From Sediminibacterium soli (GTDB lineage Bacteria; Bacteroidota; Bacteroidia; Chitinophagales; Chitinophagaceae): DNA of 64,000 bases. This document shows, piece by piece, positions 43,965-54,284 of this stretch. The notes beneath the pieces are model-generated. The model did not search any database, was not told the origin of the DNA, and worked only from the letters and a program-made list of their open reading frames with translations. Position numbers and translations under genes: made by a program. The stretch covers positions 1,175,107-1,239,106 of the forward strand of contig NZ_JAACJR010000008.1 in NCBI RefSeq assembly GCF_009939225.1, written 5' to 3'. Positions within the stretch are counted from its first letter, which is position 1; each line of letters opens with the position of its first letter.

Positions 43965-46541
43965 ATGAAAAAACAATTACTCGCAATCGCGCTACTGGCG
44001 GTTACCGCAGCCACTGCGCAGCAAAGGGATACCAGCTCGCCCGCCCCCCGTGGAGGTGCGTTCCCCGGGTTCCCGGGCGGTGCGGCCGGCGCCGGCGCCA
44101 GACCCAGACCCTACAAAGACGTGATCACCGACAAAGCCATCACCAAAAAAGGCCTGTTTACGGTGCACAAACTGGAGGAGAAGTATTATTTCGAGATCGC
44201 CGACTCCGTTCTGGGCCGCGAAATACTGGCCGTTACCCGTTTTGTGAAAGTACCCGGCGGCGGCGGCAAATACGGCGGTGAGCAGGTGAACGAGCAGAGC
44301 CTGAAATTTGAAAAAGGCCCCAGCAACAATATCTTCATCCGCGTGGTGACGCTGATCAGCACGGCCGATTCCACCACGCATATCTCGAGGGCGGTGAAGA
44401 ATTCCTACCTCGACCCCATCGCAGCTGCATTCCCCATTGCGGCATTCGGCAAAGACTCCTCCAGCGTGGTGATCGATGTCAGCGATTTCTTCAAGGGCGA
44501 TAACCAGGTTGTGAGCCTGGACCCCAACGATAAACGCGCTTTCGGCCTGGGCATGCTTGCGGCCGACAGATCCTATATCCAGAGCATCAACACCTACCCC
44601 ATCAATACCGAGATCAGGACGGTGAAAACCTATTCTTCCTCTGCAGGCGGATTTGGCGCTGCGCCCGGTGCGCCCGGCGGCGGCGCCAGTTTACCCGCTG
44701 CACAGGCGGCCGGTGCGGTTACCCTGGAGCTGAACACCTCCATGATCATCCTGCCCAAAACACCGATGGGACGCCGGATGTTCGATTCACGCGTCGGGTT
44801 CTTCGCAGACCGCTTTGTGGTGTACAGCGATGACCAGCAGCATGTGGACAACCAGACCTTTGCGGTTCGCTACAGGCTGGAGCCCAAACCCGAGGACAGG
44901 GAGAAATACAAACGCGGTGAGCTGGTGGAGCCCGCCAAGCAGATCGTATACTATATCGATCCCGCCACGCCAAAACAGTGGGTAAAACCCCTGATCGACG
45001 GCATCAACGACTGGCAGAAAGCCTTTGAAAAAGCCGGTTTCAGGAACGCGATCGTGGGTAAAGAATGGCCCAACGATCCGAACATGAGCCTGGAAGACGC
45101 GCGTTTTTCCGTGATCCGCTATTTTGCCTCCGATATAGAGAACGCATACGGTCCGCAGGTACACGATCCCCGCAGCGGCGAAATTCTCGAAAGCCATATC
45201 GGCTGGTACCATAACGTGATGAAACTGGTGCACGACTGGTATATGGTACAGACCGCAGCGGTTGATCCCAAGGCAAGAAAAATGAAGTTCGACGACGAAC
45301 TGATGGGCCAGCTGATCCGTTTTGTATCTTCCCACGAAGTGGGTCATACCCTCGGTCTGCGCCACAATATGGGCAGCAGCAGCAAAACACCGGTGGAGAA
45401 ACTGCGTGACAAAGCCTGGGTGGAAGCCAACGGACATACCGCGTCCATCATGGATTATGCGCGTTTTAACTATGTGGCGCAGCCGGAAGACAATATCTCT
45501 GAAGTGGGGTTGTTTCCCCGTATCGGCGATTACGACAAGTGGGCGATTGAATGGGGATACCGCTATACCGGCGAGAACGACGTGGAAAAAGACAACCTGA
45601 TCGCCAACAAATGGGTGGTGGAACGCCTGGGCGCCAATCCGCGTCTTTGGTTTGGCGGCGAGGGCGGTAACCAGGACCCCCGTGCACAAACCGAGGACCT
45701 GAGCGACAACAACGTGAAAGCCAGCGAATACGGTATCAAGAACCTGAAACGCATCATCACCCAGCTTCCGGAGTGGACCAAAGAAGAGGCCGACCGTTAT
45801 GAGAACCTGAATGAAATGTATACGCAGCTCCTGGGACAGTTCAACCGTTACATGGGTCATGTGATCAAGAACGTAGGCGGATACTATGAAACCTTCAAGA
45901 GCGTGGAACAGACCGGTGATGTGTACGAGGTTACACCGAAAGACAGGCAGAAAGACGCCGTTGCCTTCCTGAACAGCCAGCTGTTTACCACGCCCACCTG
46001 GCTGCTCGACAGGAATATCCAGAACAAGATCTACTCGCCCCTGGCATCTGAAAGACCGGTGGCTGCCGGAAATACCAATGCCACGGTACAGACCATCCAG
46101 ACCAACGTACTTAACAGCCTGCTCGATGGCCAGCGCCTGTACAGGCTGGTGGCATCCGGCAACCGCTTTGGTACAGCCGCTTACGGTCTTGATGAAATGA
46201 TGGATGATGTGCGCAAAGGCGTATGGAGCGAGCTGAGCAGCAAAAAACCAACCGATGCCTACAGGAGAAACCTGCAGAAAGCCTATGTAGACAGGCTGAT
46301 TGCCCTGGTAAAACCAACGCCGATCACCATCACCATCATAGGCGCTCCCAGGGGTGCCAATTTCGGTGGCAGCCTGCCAACCAATACGCTGAACACAGAT
46401 GTAACTTCTGTGGCCCGCGGTCAGTTGCGCACATTGCAGTCTGAAGTAAACGCAGCCATTGGCGGCACTTCCGACAAAATGAGCAGGTACCACCTGCAGG
46501 ATGTGGCTGCAAGGATCAGGGAAGCACTGGATCCGAAATAA
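43965..46541 (+). CDS. Secreted zinc-dependent metalloprotease (DUF5117/DUF4953 type)
   Basis: 858 residues. Signal peptide ending ATAQ, a Gly/Ala/Pro-rich linker, then a DUF5117-like N-terminal domain and a peptidase domain with SSHEVGHTLGLRHNMG: the metzincin-type HExxHxxGxxH with zinc ligands starting at His457. A Met-turn-like SIMDYARFNY lies about 35 residues later. Such large proteases are common in Bacteroidota envelopes; substrate unknown. Codon use is strongly biased and GC-rich, unlike the accessory patch, suggesting high expression. Confidence 0.92.
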   Translation: MKKQLLAIALLAVTAATAQQRDTSSPAPRGGAFPGFPGGAAGAGARPRPYKDVITDKAITKKGLFTVHKLEEKYYFEIADSVLGREILAVTRFVKVPGGGGKYGGEQVNEQSLKFEKGPSNNIFIRVVTLISTADSTTHISRAVKNSYLDPIAAAFPIAAFGKDSSSVVIDVSDFFKGDNQVVSLDPNDKRAFGLGMLAADRSYIQSINTYPINTEIRTVKTYSSSAGGFGAAPGAPGGGASLPAAQAAGAVTLELNTSMIILPKTPMGRRMFDSRVGFFADRFVVYSDDQQHVDNQTFAVRYRLEPKPEDREKYKRGELVEPAKQIVYYIDPATPKQWVKPLIDGINDWQKAFEKAGFRNAIVGKEWPNDPNMSLEDARFSVIRYFASDIENAYGPQVHDPRSGEILESHIGWYHNVMKLVHDWYMVQTAAVDPKARKMKFDDELMGQLIRFVSSHEVGHTLGLRHNMGSSSKTPVEKLRDKAWVEANGHTASIMDYARFNYVAQPEDNISEVGLFPRIGDYDKWAIEWGYRYTGENDVEKDNLIANKWVVERLGANPRLWFGGEGGNQDPRAQTEDLSDNNVKASEYGIKNLKRIITQLPEWTKEEADRYENLNEMYTQLLGQFNRYMGHVIKNVGGYYETFKSVEQTGDVYEVTPKDRQKDAVAFLNSQLFTTPTWLLDRNIQNKIYSPLASERPVAAGNTNATVQTIQTNVLNSLLDGQRLYRLVASGNRFGTAAYGLDEMMDDVRKGVWSELSSKKPTDAYRRNLQKAYVDRLIALVKPTPITITIIGAPRGANFGGSLPTNTLNTDVTSVARGQLRTLQSEVNAAIGGTSDKMSRYHLQDVAARIREALDPK

Positions 46542-46554
46542 TAGCTGATCAGGG

Positions 46555-46588
46555 AAAAGCTGTACCGGTTTCGGTACAGCTTTTTTTT
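46555..46588 (+). terminator. Rho-independent terminator of the metalloprotease gene
   Basis: Perfect 12-bp arms AAAAGCTGTACC and GGTACAGCTTTT with a 6-nt loop, followed by TTTT, starting 14 nt after the stop codon. Confidence 0.92.
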
Positions 46589-46739
46589 GCTGCAATCGAA
46601 TGTCCGGCATCCCGTGATGTCCCGTTTTATCCCTCGCAACAAATGTTAAAACTCAGGCTAAACACCCAAAGTGTCCGGCATTTCGCTCCCGCTTTCCGCA
46701 TTTAGCCTCACACCTTTTTATCTTTGTAAAAAATCGGCT

Positions 46740-47456
46740 ATGAGAAAGGCACTGGCTGCACTACTGGTTTTGTTTACGCTGACGGCATCTGCCCAGAAGA
46801 AAACGGTATGGGGTTACCTGAGGGACAGTGCAACACACGAGATCATACCACTTGCCAGTGTTACCAATCTCAGTACAGGCAGAACAGTGATGACAGGAAA
46901 CAATGGCCGGTTCTCCATCGAACTCTCTCCCAACCAATTGTTATCGTTCGCAGCGGTAGGCTATCATTTCGATACCGTTTACTATAACAACAAACATGCG
47001 CAGAGCGATACGCTGACCTTGTATCTTTCCTCTCTTGCCCACAACCTGGGCAATGTTACCGTAACATCAAGGGCCGTGAGCCGCTACCAGTCAGACAGCA
47101 TTGAACGGAGAAGGTTTTTTCTGCAGGGAAAGGCCGAATACAAAATCCCCACCGTTGCCAAAGCCAACTCGGGCGCCGGCATTGCACTGAACCTGGATCG
47201 TTTTTCGAGACATGAAAGAGAAAAAAGAAAAGCATTCGACCTGTTCGATACAAACGAAAAAGAGGCTTATATCAACTACCGTTTCCCCGGGTCACTGGTA
47301 ACCGGGTACAGCGGTCTGAAAGGAGACGATCTCCGGCAATTCATGCAGCAATACCGCCCTTCTGCCGGATGGCTGAGATCGCATACCGACGAGGAGGACA
47401 TCAAATACTATATCAACGACCGGCTCAAAGAATTCAAGAAGCGGGGAGTGAATTAG
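46740..47456 (+). CDS. Secreted protein with CarboxypepD-like regulatory domain
   Basis: 238 residues from the ATG at 46740 (RKALAALLVLFTLTASAQ signal peptide); the longer frame adds a stretch with no signal. The first 85 mature residues are the CarboxypepD_reg-like beta sandwich (GYLRDSATHEIIPLASVTNL, then GRFSIELSPNQLLSFAAVGY). The C-terminal 120 residues are charged and unassigned, with DLFDTNEKEAYINYRF. Similar short proteins of this kind are common in Bacteroidota but uncharacterised. Its stop codon lies within the hairpin that follows. Confidence 0.82.
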   Translation: MRKALAALLVLFTLTASAQKKTVWGYLRDSATHEIIPLASVTNLSTGRTVMTGNNGRFSIELSPNQLLSFAAVGYHFDTVYYNNKHAQSDTLTLYLSSLAHNLGNVTVTSRAVSRYQSDSIERRRFFLQGKAEYKIPTVAKANSGAGIALNLDRFSRHEREKRKAFDLFDTNEKEAYINYRFPGSLVTGYSGLKGDDLRQFMQQYRPSAGWLRSHTDEEDIKYYINDRLKEFKKRGVN

Positions 47457-47485
47457 CGGATTATGGATTCGCAAATCCGCTAATT
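47451..47485. terminator. 12-bp hairpin between convergent genes
   Basis: Perfect arms AATTAGCGGATT (47451-47462) and AATCCGCTAATT (47474-47485), loop 11 nt. It sits exactly between two converging genes and can act on both strands; A/T tracts flank both sides. It carries the 17-bp word shared with the mnmE end. Confidence 0.75.
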
Positions 47486-47486
47486 A

Positions 47487-48764
47487 TTACTCATACCTCA
47501 ACGCCACAATCGGGTTCAGTCTGGCTGCTTTCATGGCGGGGTAGATGCCGGCGATAAGACCCACAACAGAGCAAATGATCACGCCCGTGATCACCCAGCC
47601 CCAGGGAACAACGAATCCGGTTTTGAGTACGATGGAAAAAAGATTGCCTACCAGTACCCCGAGTATGATGCCGAACAAAGCGCCGAGCAGACTGATGATC
47701 ATACTTTCAAACAGGAACTGGTGGCGGACGTTCCTGCTTTTGCCGCCAATGGCTTTGATAAGACCCACTTCCTTGGTGCGTTCATTTACCGCAACCAGCA
47801 TGATGTTCATCAGACCTATCGCCGCCCCGATCAGTGTGATCAGGCCGATGGCGCCGGCAGACCCTGTGATGCTGCTGAGAAAACCGATGAACATCTCTGC
47901 AAATTTATCGCTGCGTTCGATCACGAAATTATCTTCTTCAGTGGGCTCCAGTTTACGTACGGCGCGGAAGATGGAGGTGGCTTCGTCCGATGCCACATCG
48001 AGCTCGTTTACATTGTTCACCATCACACCCAGCATATAGGAGTTACTCGCATTCCTGAAATTCCTGACATTGGTATAGGAGGTGATAAGCACATCGTCCT
48101 GCCGCATCATGGCGCTGGATCCCTTGCTTTTTAAAAGCCCGATCACACGGTAGGGTAAACTGCCCACCCGTACGATCTTGTCGATGGCCCGCTCCGGTCT
48201 GTCGCCAAACAGTTTTGACGCCACATTGGAACCCAGCAGGCAAACGCTGCGGCCGCTCTGGATATCAAGTGAATTGAGGTTGCGGCCTGCCGCTACGGAA
48301 TAGCCGTTTACCAGCAGGTAGTTTTCATCGCCACCCCAGATCACCACCTGGGGATTGGTTTTTTTCTCTTCGAAATGGATTTCCTGTGCCGCCGGACCTC
48401 TTCTGTACAAAGCCACCTGCGCACCCGGGAAATCGTAATTGGTTTTAAAGAATTCCGCTTCTTCTTTACGGATCGGTTTGTTGAGGTTTGACTTCTTCTC
48501 TTTCAGTCCGCGTTTCTTCTTGGCCATATTACCGCCGCCATTGCCGCCAAACCGTACGCGCGATTCTTTGAACCGGATATTGAATGCATTGGCACCCATG
48601 GAGGAAAAGCTCTCCTTCAGACTCTGGTTCATCGCCTCTATGGCCGTAATGATCCCGATCAGGGCCATAATACCAAAAGCGATGATGGCCACGGTGATGC
48701 CTGTACGCAGCTTATTACTCCGTACCGTACGCCATGCCAGCGAAAAAGAATCCAGTAAGGTCAT
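47487..48764 (-). CDS. ABC transporter permease (MacB/FtsX type)
   Basis: 425 residues from the ATG at 48764 ([20 protein letters not shown]); the longer frame is unlike protein. MacB_PCD periplasmic domain between helix 1 ([20 protein letters not shown]) and three C-terminal helices of an FtsX domain ([20 protein letters not shown], then [35 protein letters not shown]). An unusual basic insert ([18 protein letters not shown]) lies near residue 80. No ATPase gene is adjacent, so its partner lies elsewhere. It is downstream of nuoN on the same strand. Confidence 0.88.
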   Translation of the reverse strand: MTLLDSFSLAWRTVRSNKLRTGITVAIIAFGIMALIGIITAIEAMNQSLKESFSSMGANAFNIRFKESRVRFGGNGGGNMAKKKRGLKEKKSNLNKPIRKEEAEFFKTNYDFPGAQVALYRRGPAAQEIHFEEKKTNPQVVIWGGDENYLLVNGYSVAAGRNLNSLDIQSGRSVCLLGSNVASKLFGDRPERAIDKIVRVGSLPYRVIGLLKSKGSSAMMRQDDVLITSYTNVRNFRNASNSYMLGVMVNNVNELDVASDEATSIFRAVRKLEPTEEDNFVIERSDKFAEMFIGFLSSITGSAGAIGLITLIGAAIGLMNIMLVAVNERTKEVGLIKAIGGKSRNVRHQFLFESMIISLLGALFGIILGVLVGNLFSIVLKTGFVVPWGWVITGVIICSVVGLIAGIYPAMKAARLNPIVALRYE

Positions 48765-48848
48765 AGGGGTGTTGTAAGGCTTATAAAGGTAACAGAATTC
48801 GGCAATTGGGGAGGGAAATATGAGGAACGGCGGGAAGGAAGAAGAACA

Positions 48849-48931
48849 TGAGTTGGCGTGAGATGACGGGTGAGATGAGACCAAAGAAATGTCCAATCCA
48901 CTCACGTCAGCTCACGATAATAATTCACGAT
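48849..48931. repeat. Word-repeat hairpin element D
   Basis: TGAG-type words start at 48849, 48859, 48871 and 48876, followed by complementary ACTCACGTCA, GCTCACGATA and ATTCACGATA words. The vocabulary is the same as in element B at 39.4-39.5 kb, in a different gap. It lies between nuoN and the ABC permease. Confidence 0.65.
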
Positions 48932-48961
48932 AGCCATGTCCAATCTTACCTATTCCATTCA

Positions 48962-50347
48962 TCAGAAATACAGAAAATTCAACACCCACGACGGGAACAG
49001 CCCGATCAGGATAATGGCCGCCGCGGTGATGATGAGCAGGGTATGGAAGCTTTTGCCGGTGGGCACCACGGATGGTGTGCCTTCTTTGAAGTACATGGCC
49101 TGTATAACCCGGAAATAGTAGTAAACGCTGACAGCGGCAAATATTACCGCGATGATCACCAGCCAGATGGAGCCGCCTGCTTTTACAGCGGATGCCAGCA
49201 TATAGTATTTGGCGAAGAACCCTGCGGTAAGCGGTATACCCGCGAGCGATAACAGGAATACCGTATTGGCAGCTGCCAGCACAGGATGTGTTTTAGCCAG
49301 GCCGTTAAACCCGTCGAATGTATAATCGTTCATCTTGATCAGTATCGCAAATATGCCGATAGTGGCAAGACTGTAGGCTATCGAATACAGGAGAATGCCT
49401 TCTTTGGCAAGATCGTTATCGCTGTACAGCGCAAACAGCATAAAACCGGCCTGCGCAATGCTGGAATAGGCGAGCATGCGTTTTACGCTCTGCTGGAATA
49501 CGGCCGTAATATTGCCTACCAGCAGGGTGGCGATGATCACGAACGTAACAATGATACGCCAGCTGGGACCCATCAGCGCTGTATGCATGCTGAACAGACG
49601 CACAAAAGCAATAAAGCCGGCTGCTTTTACCACCGTAGCCATAAAGGAGGTGAACACGCTGGGTGCACCGTCGTATACATCGGGCGTCCAGAAATGAAAG
49701 GGCGCGGCAGACACTTTAAAAGCCATCGATACAAATACCAGCAGTATGCCCGCCACTTCCAGGAAGGGGGCGCTGACCATGGTGGTACCCGGAATGGGCT
49801 GGCTGTTACCAAAAGAGAAATTACCCGTGGCGCCGTATATCAGCGTAATACCCATGAGCAGTATGCCGGTAGAGAAACAGCCCATCAGGAAATACTTCAG
49901 CGAAGCCTCGTTGCTGCGCAGGTTTTTTTTGTCGGCACCGGTAAGTATGTACAAAGGGATCGATAAGATTTCGATGCCCAGGAACAGCATCAGCAGCCCG
50001 TTGAAAGAAGTGAGTATGCTTACACCGCACAGCACAAAAAAGACCAGTGCATAGTATTCCGCGGTATCCGCGCCCGTGCGCTCCATATCCCTTCCGCTGA
50101 GCAGTACATACAATAAGGTAGCCGTAAATGCAATGGTGTTAAAGAACAGACCGAACTGCTGGAACTCCAGCATGCCGTGTGTATTGACATGAATCACCCA
50201 AACACCGTAGGTGTTAAGCAGGTTGGCGATGACCAGCAGCAGCAAACCCGCAGCGGCGATATTGGTGATAGCGGCCCTGTTCTTTACCCAGATACCGCTG
50301 AACATCATCAATACACCCAGTAAAGCAGAAACAATGATTGCATTCAT
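48962..50347 (-). CDS. nuoN: NADH-quinone oxidoreductase subunit N
   Basis: 461 residues from the ATG at 50347 (MNAIIVSALLGVLMMFSGIW). Antiporter-like membrane subunit with about 14 helices; the conserved Lys-containing helices are visible (TGADKKNLRSNEASLKYFL, FKVSAAPFHFWTPDVYDGAP, KRMLAYSSIAQAGFML). Last gene of the complex I operon in transcription order. It conducts protons coupled to quinone reduction. Confidence 0.95.
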   Translation of the reverse strand: MNAIIVSALLGVLMMFSGIWVKNRAAITNIAAAGLLLLVIANLLNTYGVWVIHVNTHGMLEFQQFGLFFNTIAFTATLLYVLLSGRDMERTGADTAEYYALVFFVLCGVSILTSFNGLLMLFLGIEILSIPLYILTGADKKNLRSNEASLKYFLMGCFSTGILLMGITLIYGATGNFSFGNSQPIPGTTMVSAPFLEVAGILLVFVSMAFKVSAAPFHFWTPDVYDGAPSVFTSFMATVVKAAGFIAFVRLFSMHTALMGPSWRIIVTFVIIATLLVGNITAVFQQSVKRMLAYSSIAQAGFMLFALYSDNDLAKEGILLYSIAYSLATIGIFAILIKMNDYTFDGFNGLAKTHPVLAAANTVFLLSLAGIPLTAGFFAKYYMLASAVKAGGSIWLVIIAVIFAAVSVYYYFRVIQAMYFKEGTPSVVPTGKSFHTLLIITAAAIILIGLFPSWVLNFLYF

Positions 50348-50366
50348 AATTCTTATCTTGATCCTC

Positions 50367-50379
50367 CCCGCCAGGCGGG
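50367..50379. repeat. 13-bp GC-rich dyad before nuoN
   Basis: CCCGCC-A-GGCGGG is a perfect dyad in the 44-nt gap between nuoM and nuoN, with an AATTCTT word on one side and AAATTCTTTT on the other. Possibly a small RNA hairpin; function unknown. Confidence 0.4.
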
Positions 50380-50391
50380 AATGAAATTCTT

Positions 50392-51825
50392 TTATCTGTT
50401 TACCAATACCGCCTGCACACTGTCTTTTGTGAGGTTGATCATCGGTTGCGGGTACACACCCAGTACCATGATACCGATGGCCAGCAGCACCAGTGCCCAC
50501 TGCACATTGGGCGCTGTTTCGCCCGCCTGTTCGGTTATGGAACCGGTGCTTCCATACAATACTTTCTGTACCATATTCAGGGTATATACCGCTGCCAGGA
50601 TCACGCTGATGCAGGCCACGGCAGCCATCCACATATTATACTGGAACAACCCGTTAAACATCAGGAACTCGCCTACAAACGCATTGGTCAGCGGCAGCGC
50701 GATATTGGCGAATGCCATCACCGCCAGCAGCACGGCCAGTGCCGGCGCTTTTTGTGCCAGTCCGCCAAGTTCGCTGAACTTCCGTGTTCCCAGCTGCTGT
50801 TCGATGGCGTCTGCCACGATCCACAGCCCGATCACATTGATACCGTGGTTGAACATCTGTACCATGACGCCATTCAGTCCTGCGCTTTTGCCCGCAAAAA
50901 TGGCGGCCGACATCAGACCGATATGCGCTATGGAGGAATAGGCGATCAACCGTTTGAAATCGTCCTGCCGGATCGCTATCAGCGATGCGTACAGGATACC
51001 GATCACCGAAAGAACGATCACCACATCTGCAAAATGAACCGATGCATGCGGGAATACGGGCAGCAGCCAGCGTATCACCGCAAAGATGCCCATCTTCACC
51101 ATTACGCCGCTCAACACCATAGTAACGGCCGTAGGCGACTGTTCATAGGCATCGGGCTGCCAGGTATGGAAGGGAAATACCGGCATCTTGATGGCGAAAG
51201 CGATGAAGAAAAGCCAGAAAACAAAATTCTCCATCCTGGCATCGAGCACCGCACGGTAAAATGAGTGCATGGCAAAAGAGCGGTCGGGTGTATGGAAATA
51301 TACATACAGGATACCGATCAGCATCAACAGCGAGCCGATGAATGTATAGATAAAAAATTTGAACGTAACGGGTATCCTTCTTTCTCCGCCCCAGATGGAA
51401 CACAGGAAGTATACGGGTATCAGTGCCAGCTCCCAGAAGAAGTAGAACAGCAGCGCGTCGGTGGCAACAAATACGCCGGTAAGACCGGCCTGCGTTAACA
51501 GCATCAACGCATAAAAACGGCCCGCGTTCCTGTATTCGTTACGGTAGGTGGCGAGGAAGATGACAGGGAAAGATACCGCCGTGAGCAGGCAAAGCATCTT
51601 ACCCATGCCGTCCATCTGCAGGGCAAACCGGCTGCCGAGATCCGGTAACCATGCTGCATCAAATACCAGTTGCTGTTTGGGATAAAAGAATACACCTGCT
51701 ATGGCAATGATCAGGCTTACCAGCGAGGACAGCAATGCCCATCCTTTCGCGGTTTCACTTTGTTTCAGCAGGAGGCTAACCAGTCCTGTGACCAAAGGCG
51801 TCAATATGAGTAAAACAGGGATCAT
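50392..51825 (-). CDS. nuoM: NADH-quinone oxidoreductase subunit M
   Basis: 477 residues. Fourteen-helix antiporter-like subunit: FFWELALIPVYFLCSIWGG with the essential Glu, VFPFHTWQPDAYEQSPTAV, KRLIAYSSIAHIGLMSAAI. Starts 10 nt after the nuoL stop. A proton-pumping core of complex I in the inner membrane. Confidence 0.96.
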   Translation of the reverse strand: MIPVLLILTPLVTGLVSLLLKQSETAKGWALLSSLVSLIIAIAGVFFYPKQQLVFDAAWLPDLGSRFALQMDGMGKMLCLLTAVSFPVIFLATYRNEYRNAGRFYALMLLTQAGLTGVFVATDALLFYFFWELALIPVYFLCSIWGGERRIPVTFKFFIYTFIGSLLMLIGILYVYFHTPDRSFAMHSFYRAVLDARMENFVFWLFFIAFAIKMPVFPFHTWQPDAYEQSPTAVTMVLSGVMVKMGIFAVIRWLLPVFPHASVHFADVVIVLSVIGILYASLIAIRQDDFKRLIAYSSIAHIGLMSAAIFAGKSAGLNGVMVQMFNHGINVIGLWIVADAIEQQLGTRKFSELGGLAQKAPALAVLLAVMAFANIALPLTNAFVGEFLMFNGLFQYNMWMAAVACISVILAAVYTLNMVQKVLYGSTGSITEQAGETAPNVQWALVLLAIGIMVLGVYPQPMINLTKDSVQAVLVNR

Positions 51826-51835
51826 CTATTGTCCG

Positions 51836-53758
51836 TTAAAATATTTTGCTGAAAAAACGCGTGATCGTTGCATCATTGAACCATATCAGTATAAACACAA
51901 CAATCGCCAGTACCATTACCAGTATATAATTACCTACCTGACCGCTCTGCAGCAAACGCAGTTGCCGCGAACCGTATCCCACCAGCCTGCCTGCGCCGTT
52001 CACAATACCGTCGATACCGCTTTTCTCCACCACATTTTTCAGGAAGCCGGCAAGCGCGTTCAGCGGGTTTACGATCAGGGCATCGTACAGCTCATCCACA
52101 TACCATTTGTTTTCGAGCGCTTTGGATAAACCGGCGCTGGTTTCTTCTTTGGGCTGGTAATTTTTGTACAGTCTCACTGCCAGCACGATCACGATCACGA
52201 TCGCCGCGGTTGAGCCGGCCAGCATCAGCCATTCCTGCGAAGCCTCGGGGTGGTGGTGTTCTGCCACCGCATTCGATCCCGCAAAAACGGGTTCAAGAAA
52301 ATGTTCCAGGCTATGCGCATTCGCCGCAAACAGCTCGGGAATACCGACAAAACCGCCCAGCACCGACAACACCGCCAATACGATCAGCGGGAAAGTCATC
52401 TGCCAGGGACTTTCATGAAGATGGTGTTCCTGCTCGTGCGTGCCTCGGAAATTACCTAGGAAGGTAAGCGTGTACAGGCGGAACATATAAAATGCAGTCA
52501 TCAATGCGCCGGCAACGCCGATATAGTAAAACAGCGGATTTTTTGCATAGGCCGCCACCAGTATCTCATCTTTGGAAAAGAACCCCGAGAAAGGAGGTAT
52601 ACCTGCAATGGCCAGGCAGGCAAGCAGGAATGTGATATGCGTAATGGGCAGGTATTTTTTCAGTCCGCCCATTTTACGGATATCCTGTTCATGGTGCATG
52701 GCATGAATAACGGAGCCCGCGCCAAGGAATAACAGGGCTTTGAAGAAGGCATGCGTCATCACATGAAAAACGGCGCCGGTATAAGCCCCCGCACCAAGAC
52801 CCAGGAACATATAACCCAGCTGGCTGACGGTTGAATAGGCCAGTACTTTTTTAATATCGTTCTGCTTAAGCGCAATGGTTGCGGCAAATACCGCTGTTGC
52901 CAGTCCGGTAACCGCCACCAGCGTCTGCGTGGCCGGCGCCAGCGTATACAGGATATTGCTGCGCGCGATCATATAGATGCCCGCAGTTACCATGGTGGCG
53001 GCATGGATGAGTGCGGATACCGGTGTGGGACCGGCCATTGCATCGGGCAGCCAGGTGTACAGTGGTATCTGGGCGCTCTTGCCCATTGCGCCAATGAACA
53101 GCAGGGTTGTGACAGCCGTGATATCGGCCGTGCTTAATTTGGAAACATTGGCAAAAACATCGCCGTAAGAAACCGTGCCCAGTCTGAAGATCAGCCAGAA
53201 TACGGCCAGCAGGAACCCAAGATCACCGATACGGTTCATCACAAAAGCTTTCTTGGCCGCGTAATTGTAATTGGTATTCTTAAACCAGAAGCCGATCAGC
53301 AGGTAAGAGCAGAGACCCACGCCCTCCCAGCCAATAAACATGATTACATAGTTGGCGCCCATAACCAGCAGCAGCATCGAGAATACGAACAGGTTCAGGT
53401 AAGCAAAATACCTTCCGAAATGCTGCGGCTCCTCTTCGTGCATATAGGCAGAGGAATAGAGATGGATCAGGAAACCGATACCGGTAATGATCAGCAGGAA
53501 AAGAGAGGAGAGCTGGTCTACCTGGAATGCAAATGGAATGCTGAAATTGTCAACACTGATAAAATTGAACAGGGTGCTGGTGCCACCACCGTTGGCTTTT
53601 ACATCGAAGAAAAGCACCAGGCTCACCACAAACGACGCCAGTATAGCACCGCAGCCGATAATGCTCACGGCCGGTTTTGACAGGAAGCGCCTGCCCAAAC
53701 CATTGGCAAGAAACCCGATCAGGGGAAACAAGGGCACCAGGAAAACAAGTTTGCTCAT
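51836..53758 (-). CDS. nuoL: NADH-quinone oxidoreductase subunit L
   Basis: 640 residues. Largest antiporter-like subunit: NYVIMFIGWEGVGLCSYLLIGFW, AQIPLYTWLPDAMAGPTPVSA, KVLAYSTVSQLGYMFLGLG and GGLKKYLPITHITFLLACLA, with a long C-terminal amphipathic stretch. The His-rich loop EHHHPEASQEW near residue 500 is a small oddity. Follows nuoK by 70 nt. Confidence 0.96.
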   Translation of the reverse strand: MSKLVFLVPLFPLIGFLANGLGRRFLSKPAVSIIGCGAILASFVVSLVLFFDVKANGGGTSTLFNFISVDNFSIPFAFQVDQLSSLFLLIITGIGFLIHLYSSAYMHEEEPQHFGRYFAYLNLFVFSMLLLVMGANYVIMFIGWEGVGLCSYLLIGFWFKNTNYNYAAKKAFVMNRIGDLGFLLAVFWLIFRLGTVSYGDVFANVSKLSTADITAVTTLLFIGAMGKSAQIPLYTWLPDAMAGPTPVSALIHAATMVTAGIYMIARSNILYTLAPATQTLVAVTGLATAVFAATIALKQNDIKKVLAYSTVSQLGYMFLGLGAGAYTGAVFHVMTHAFFKALLFLGAGSVIHAMHHEQDIRKMGGLKKYLPITHITFLLACLAIAGIPPFSGFFSKDEILVAAYAKNPLFYYIGVAGALMTAFYMFRLYTLTFLGNFRGTHEQEHHLHESPWQMTFPLIVLAVLSVLGGFVGIPELFAANAHSLEHFLEPVFAGSNAVAEHHHPEASQEWLMLAGSTAAIVIVIVLAVRLYKNYQPKEETSAGLSKALENKWYVDELYDALIVNPLNALAGFLKNVVEKSGIDGIVNGAGRLVGYGSRQLRLLQSGQVGNYILVMVLAIVVFILIWFNDATITRFFSKIF

Positions 53759-53828
53759 AATTATGCTGAATGCTCAGGGTTGCATGCGCGGCACTTTACG
53801 GAGAAAGAACCTGGCATGGCCAAAAGCC

Positions 53829-54164
53829 TTAGTTTTTAAGCCTGTTCAAAAAATTAATGTCCACCGAATGCGTATTCCTGTACAACATCACAATGATGGC
53901 AAGGCCCACGCTTACTTCCGCTGCCGCCACCACCATGATAAAAAATACGAACAACTGTCCTTCAATACCCGTTGTTGCCGCCGGGTTCAGTGTGAGCGCT
54001 GCCGCATGGTGCATTTTTGAGAATGCCACCAACAACAGGTTCACCGCGTTCAGCATCAGTTCCACGCACATGAAAACGATGATGGCGTTACGGCGTGTAA
54101 GCACGCCGATAATGCCGATGCTGAACAATACCAGGCAGAGATAGATATAATACTGAATGGGCAT
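53829..54164 (-). CDS. nuoK: NADH-quinone oxidoreductase subunit K
   Basis: 111 residues, three helices: [22 protein letters not shown], then [21 protein letters not shown] with the conserved Glu, and [21 protein letters not shown] with the second. The gap to nuoJ is about 120 nt, longer than most in the operon, and holds no gene that I can see. Confidence 0.95.
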   Translation of the reverse strand: MPIQYYIYLCLVLFSIGIIGVLTRRNAIIVFMCVELMLNAVNLLLVAFSKMHHAAALTLNPAATTGIEGQLFVFFIMVVAAAEVSVGLAIIVMLYRNTHSVDINFLNRLKN

Positions 54165-54284
54165 GTTAGTTGCTTAATGCGCGGTGCCAGGAACTTACCG
54201 TTCAGGGCAACATGCAATGATGAATATGTCAATTTTTTTACTCCTTGTTCTCTTTGCTTTCAGCCTTACGGCTTGCGCCCTGCT

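Noticed and set aside
44787..46610. 607-codon open frame antisense to the metalloprotease
   Set aside because: It mirrors the strongly biased codon use of the metalloprotease; it has no signal, no domain, and composition unlike its neighbours.
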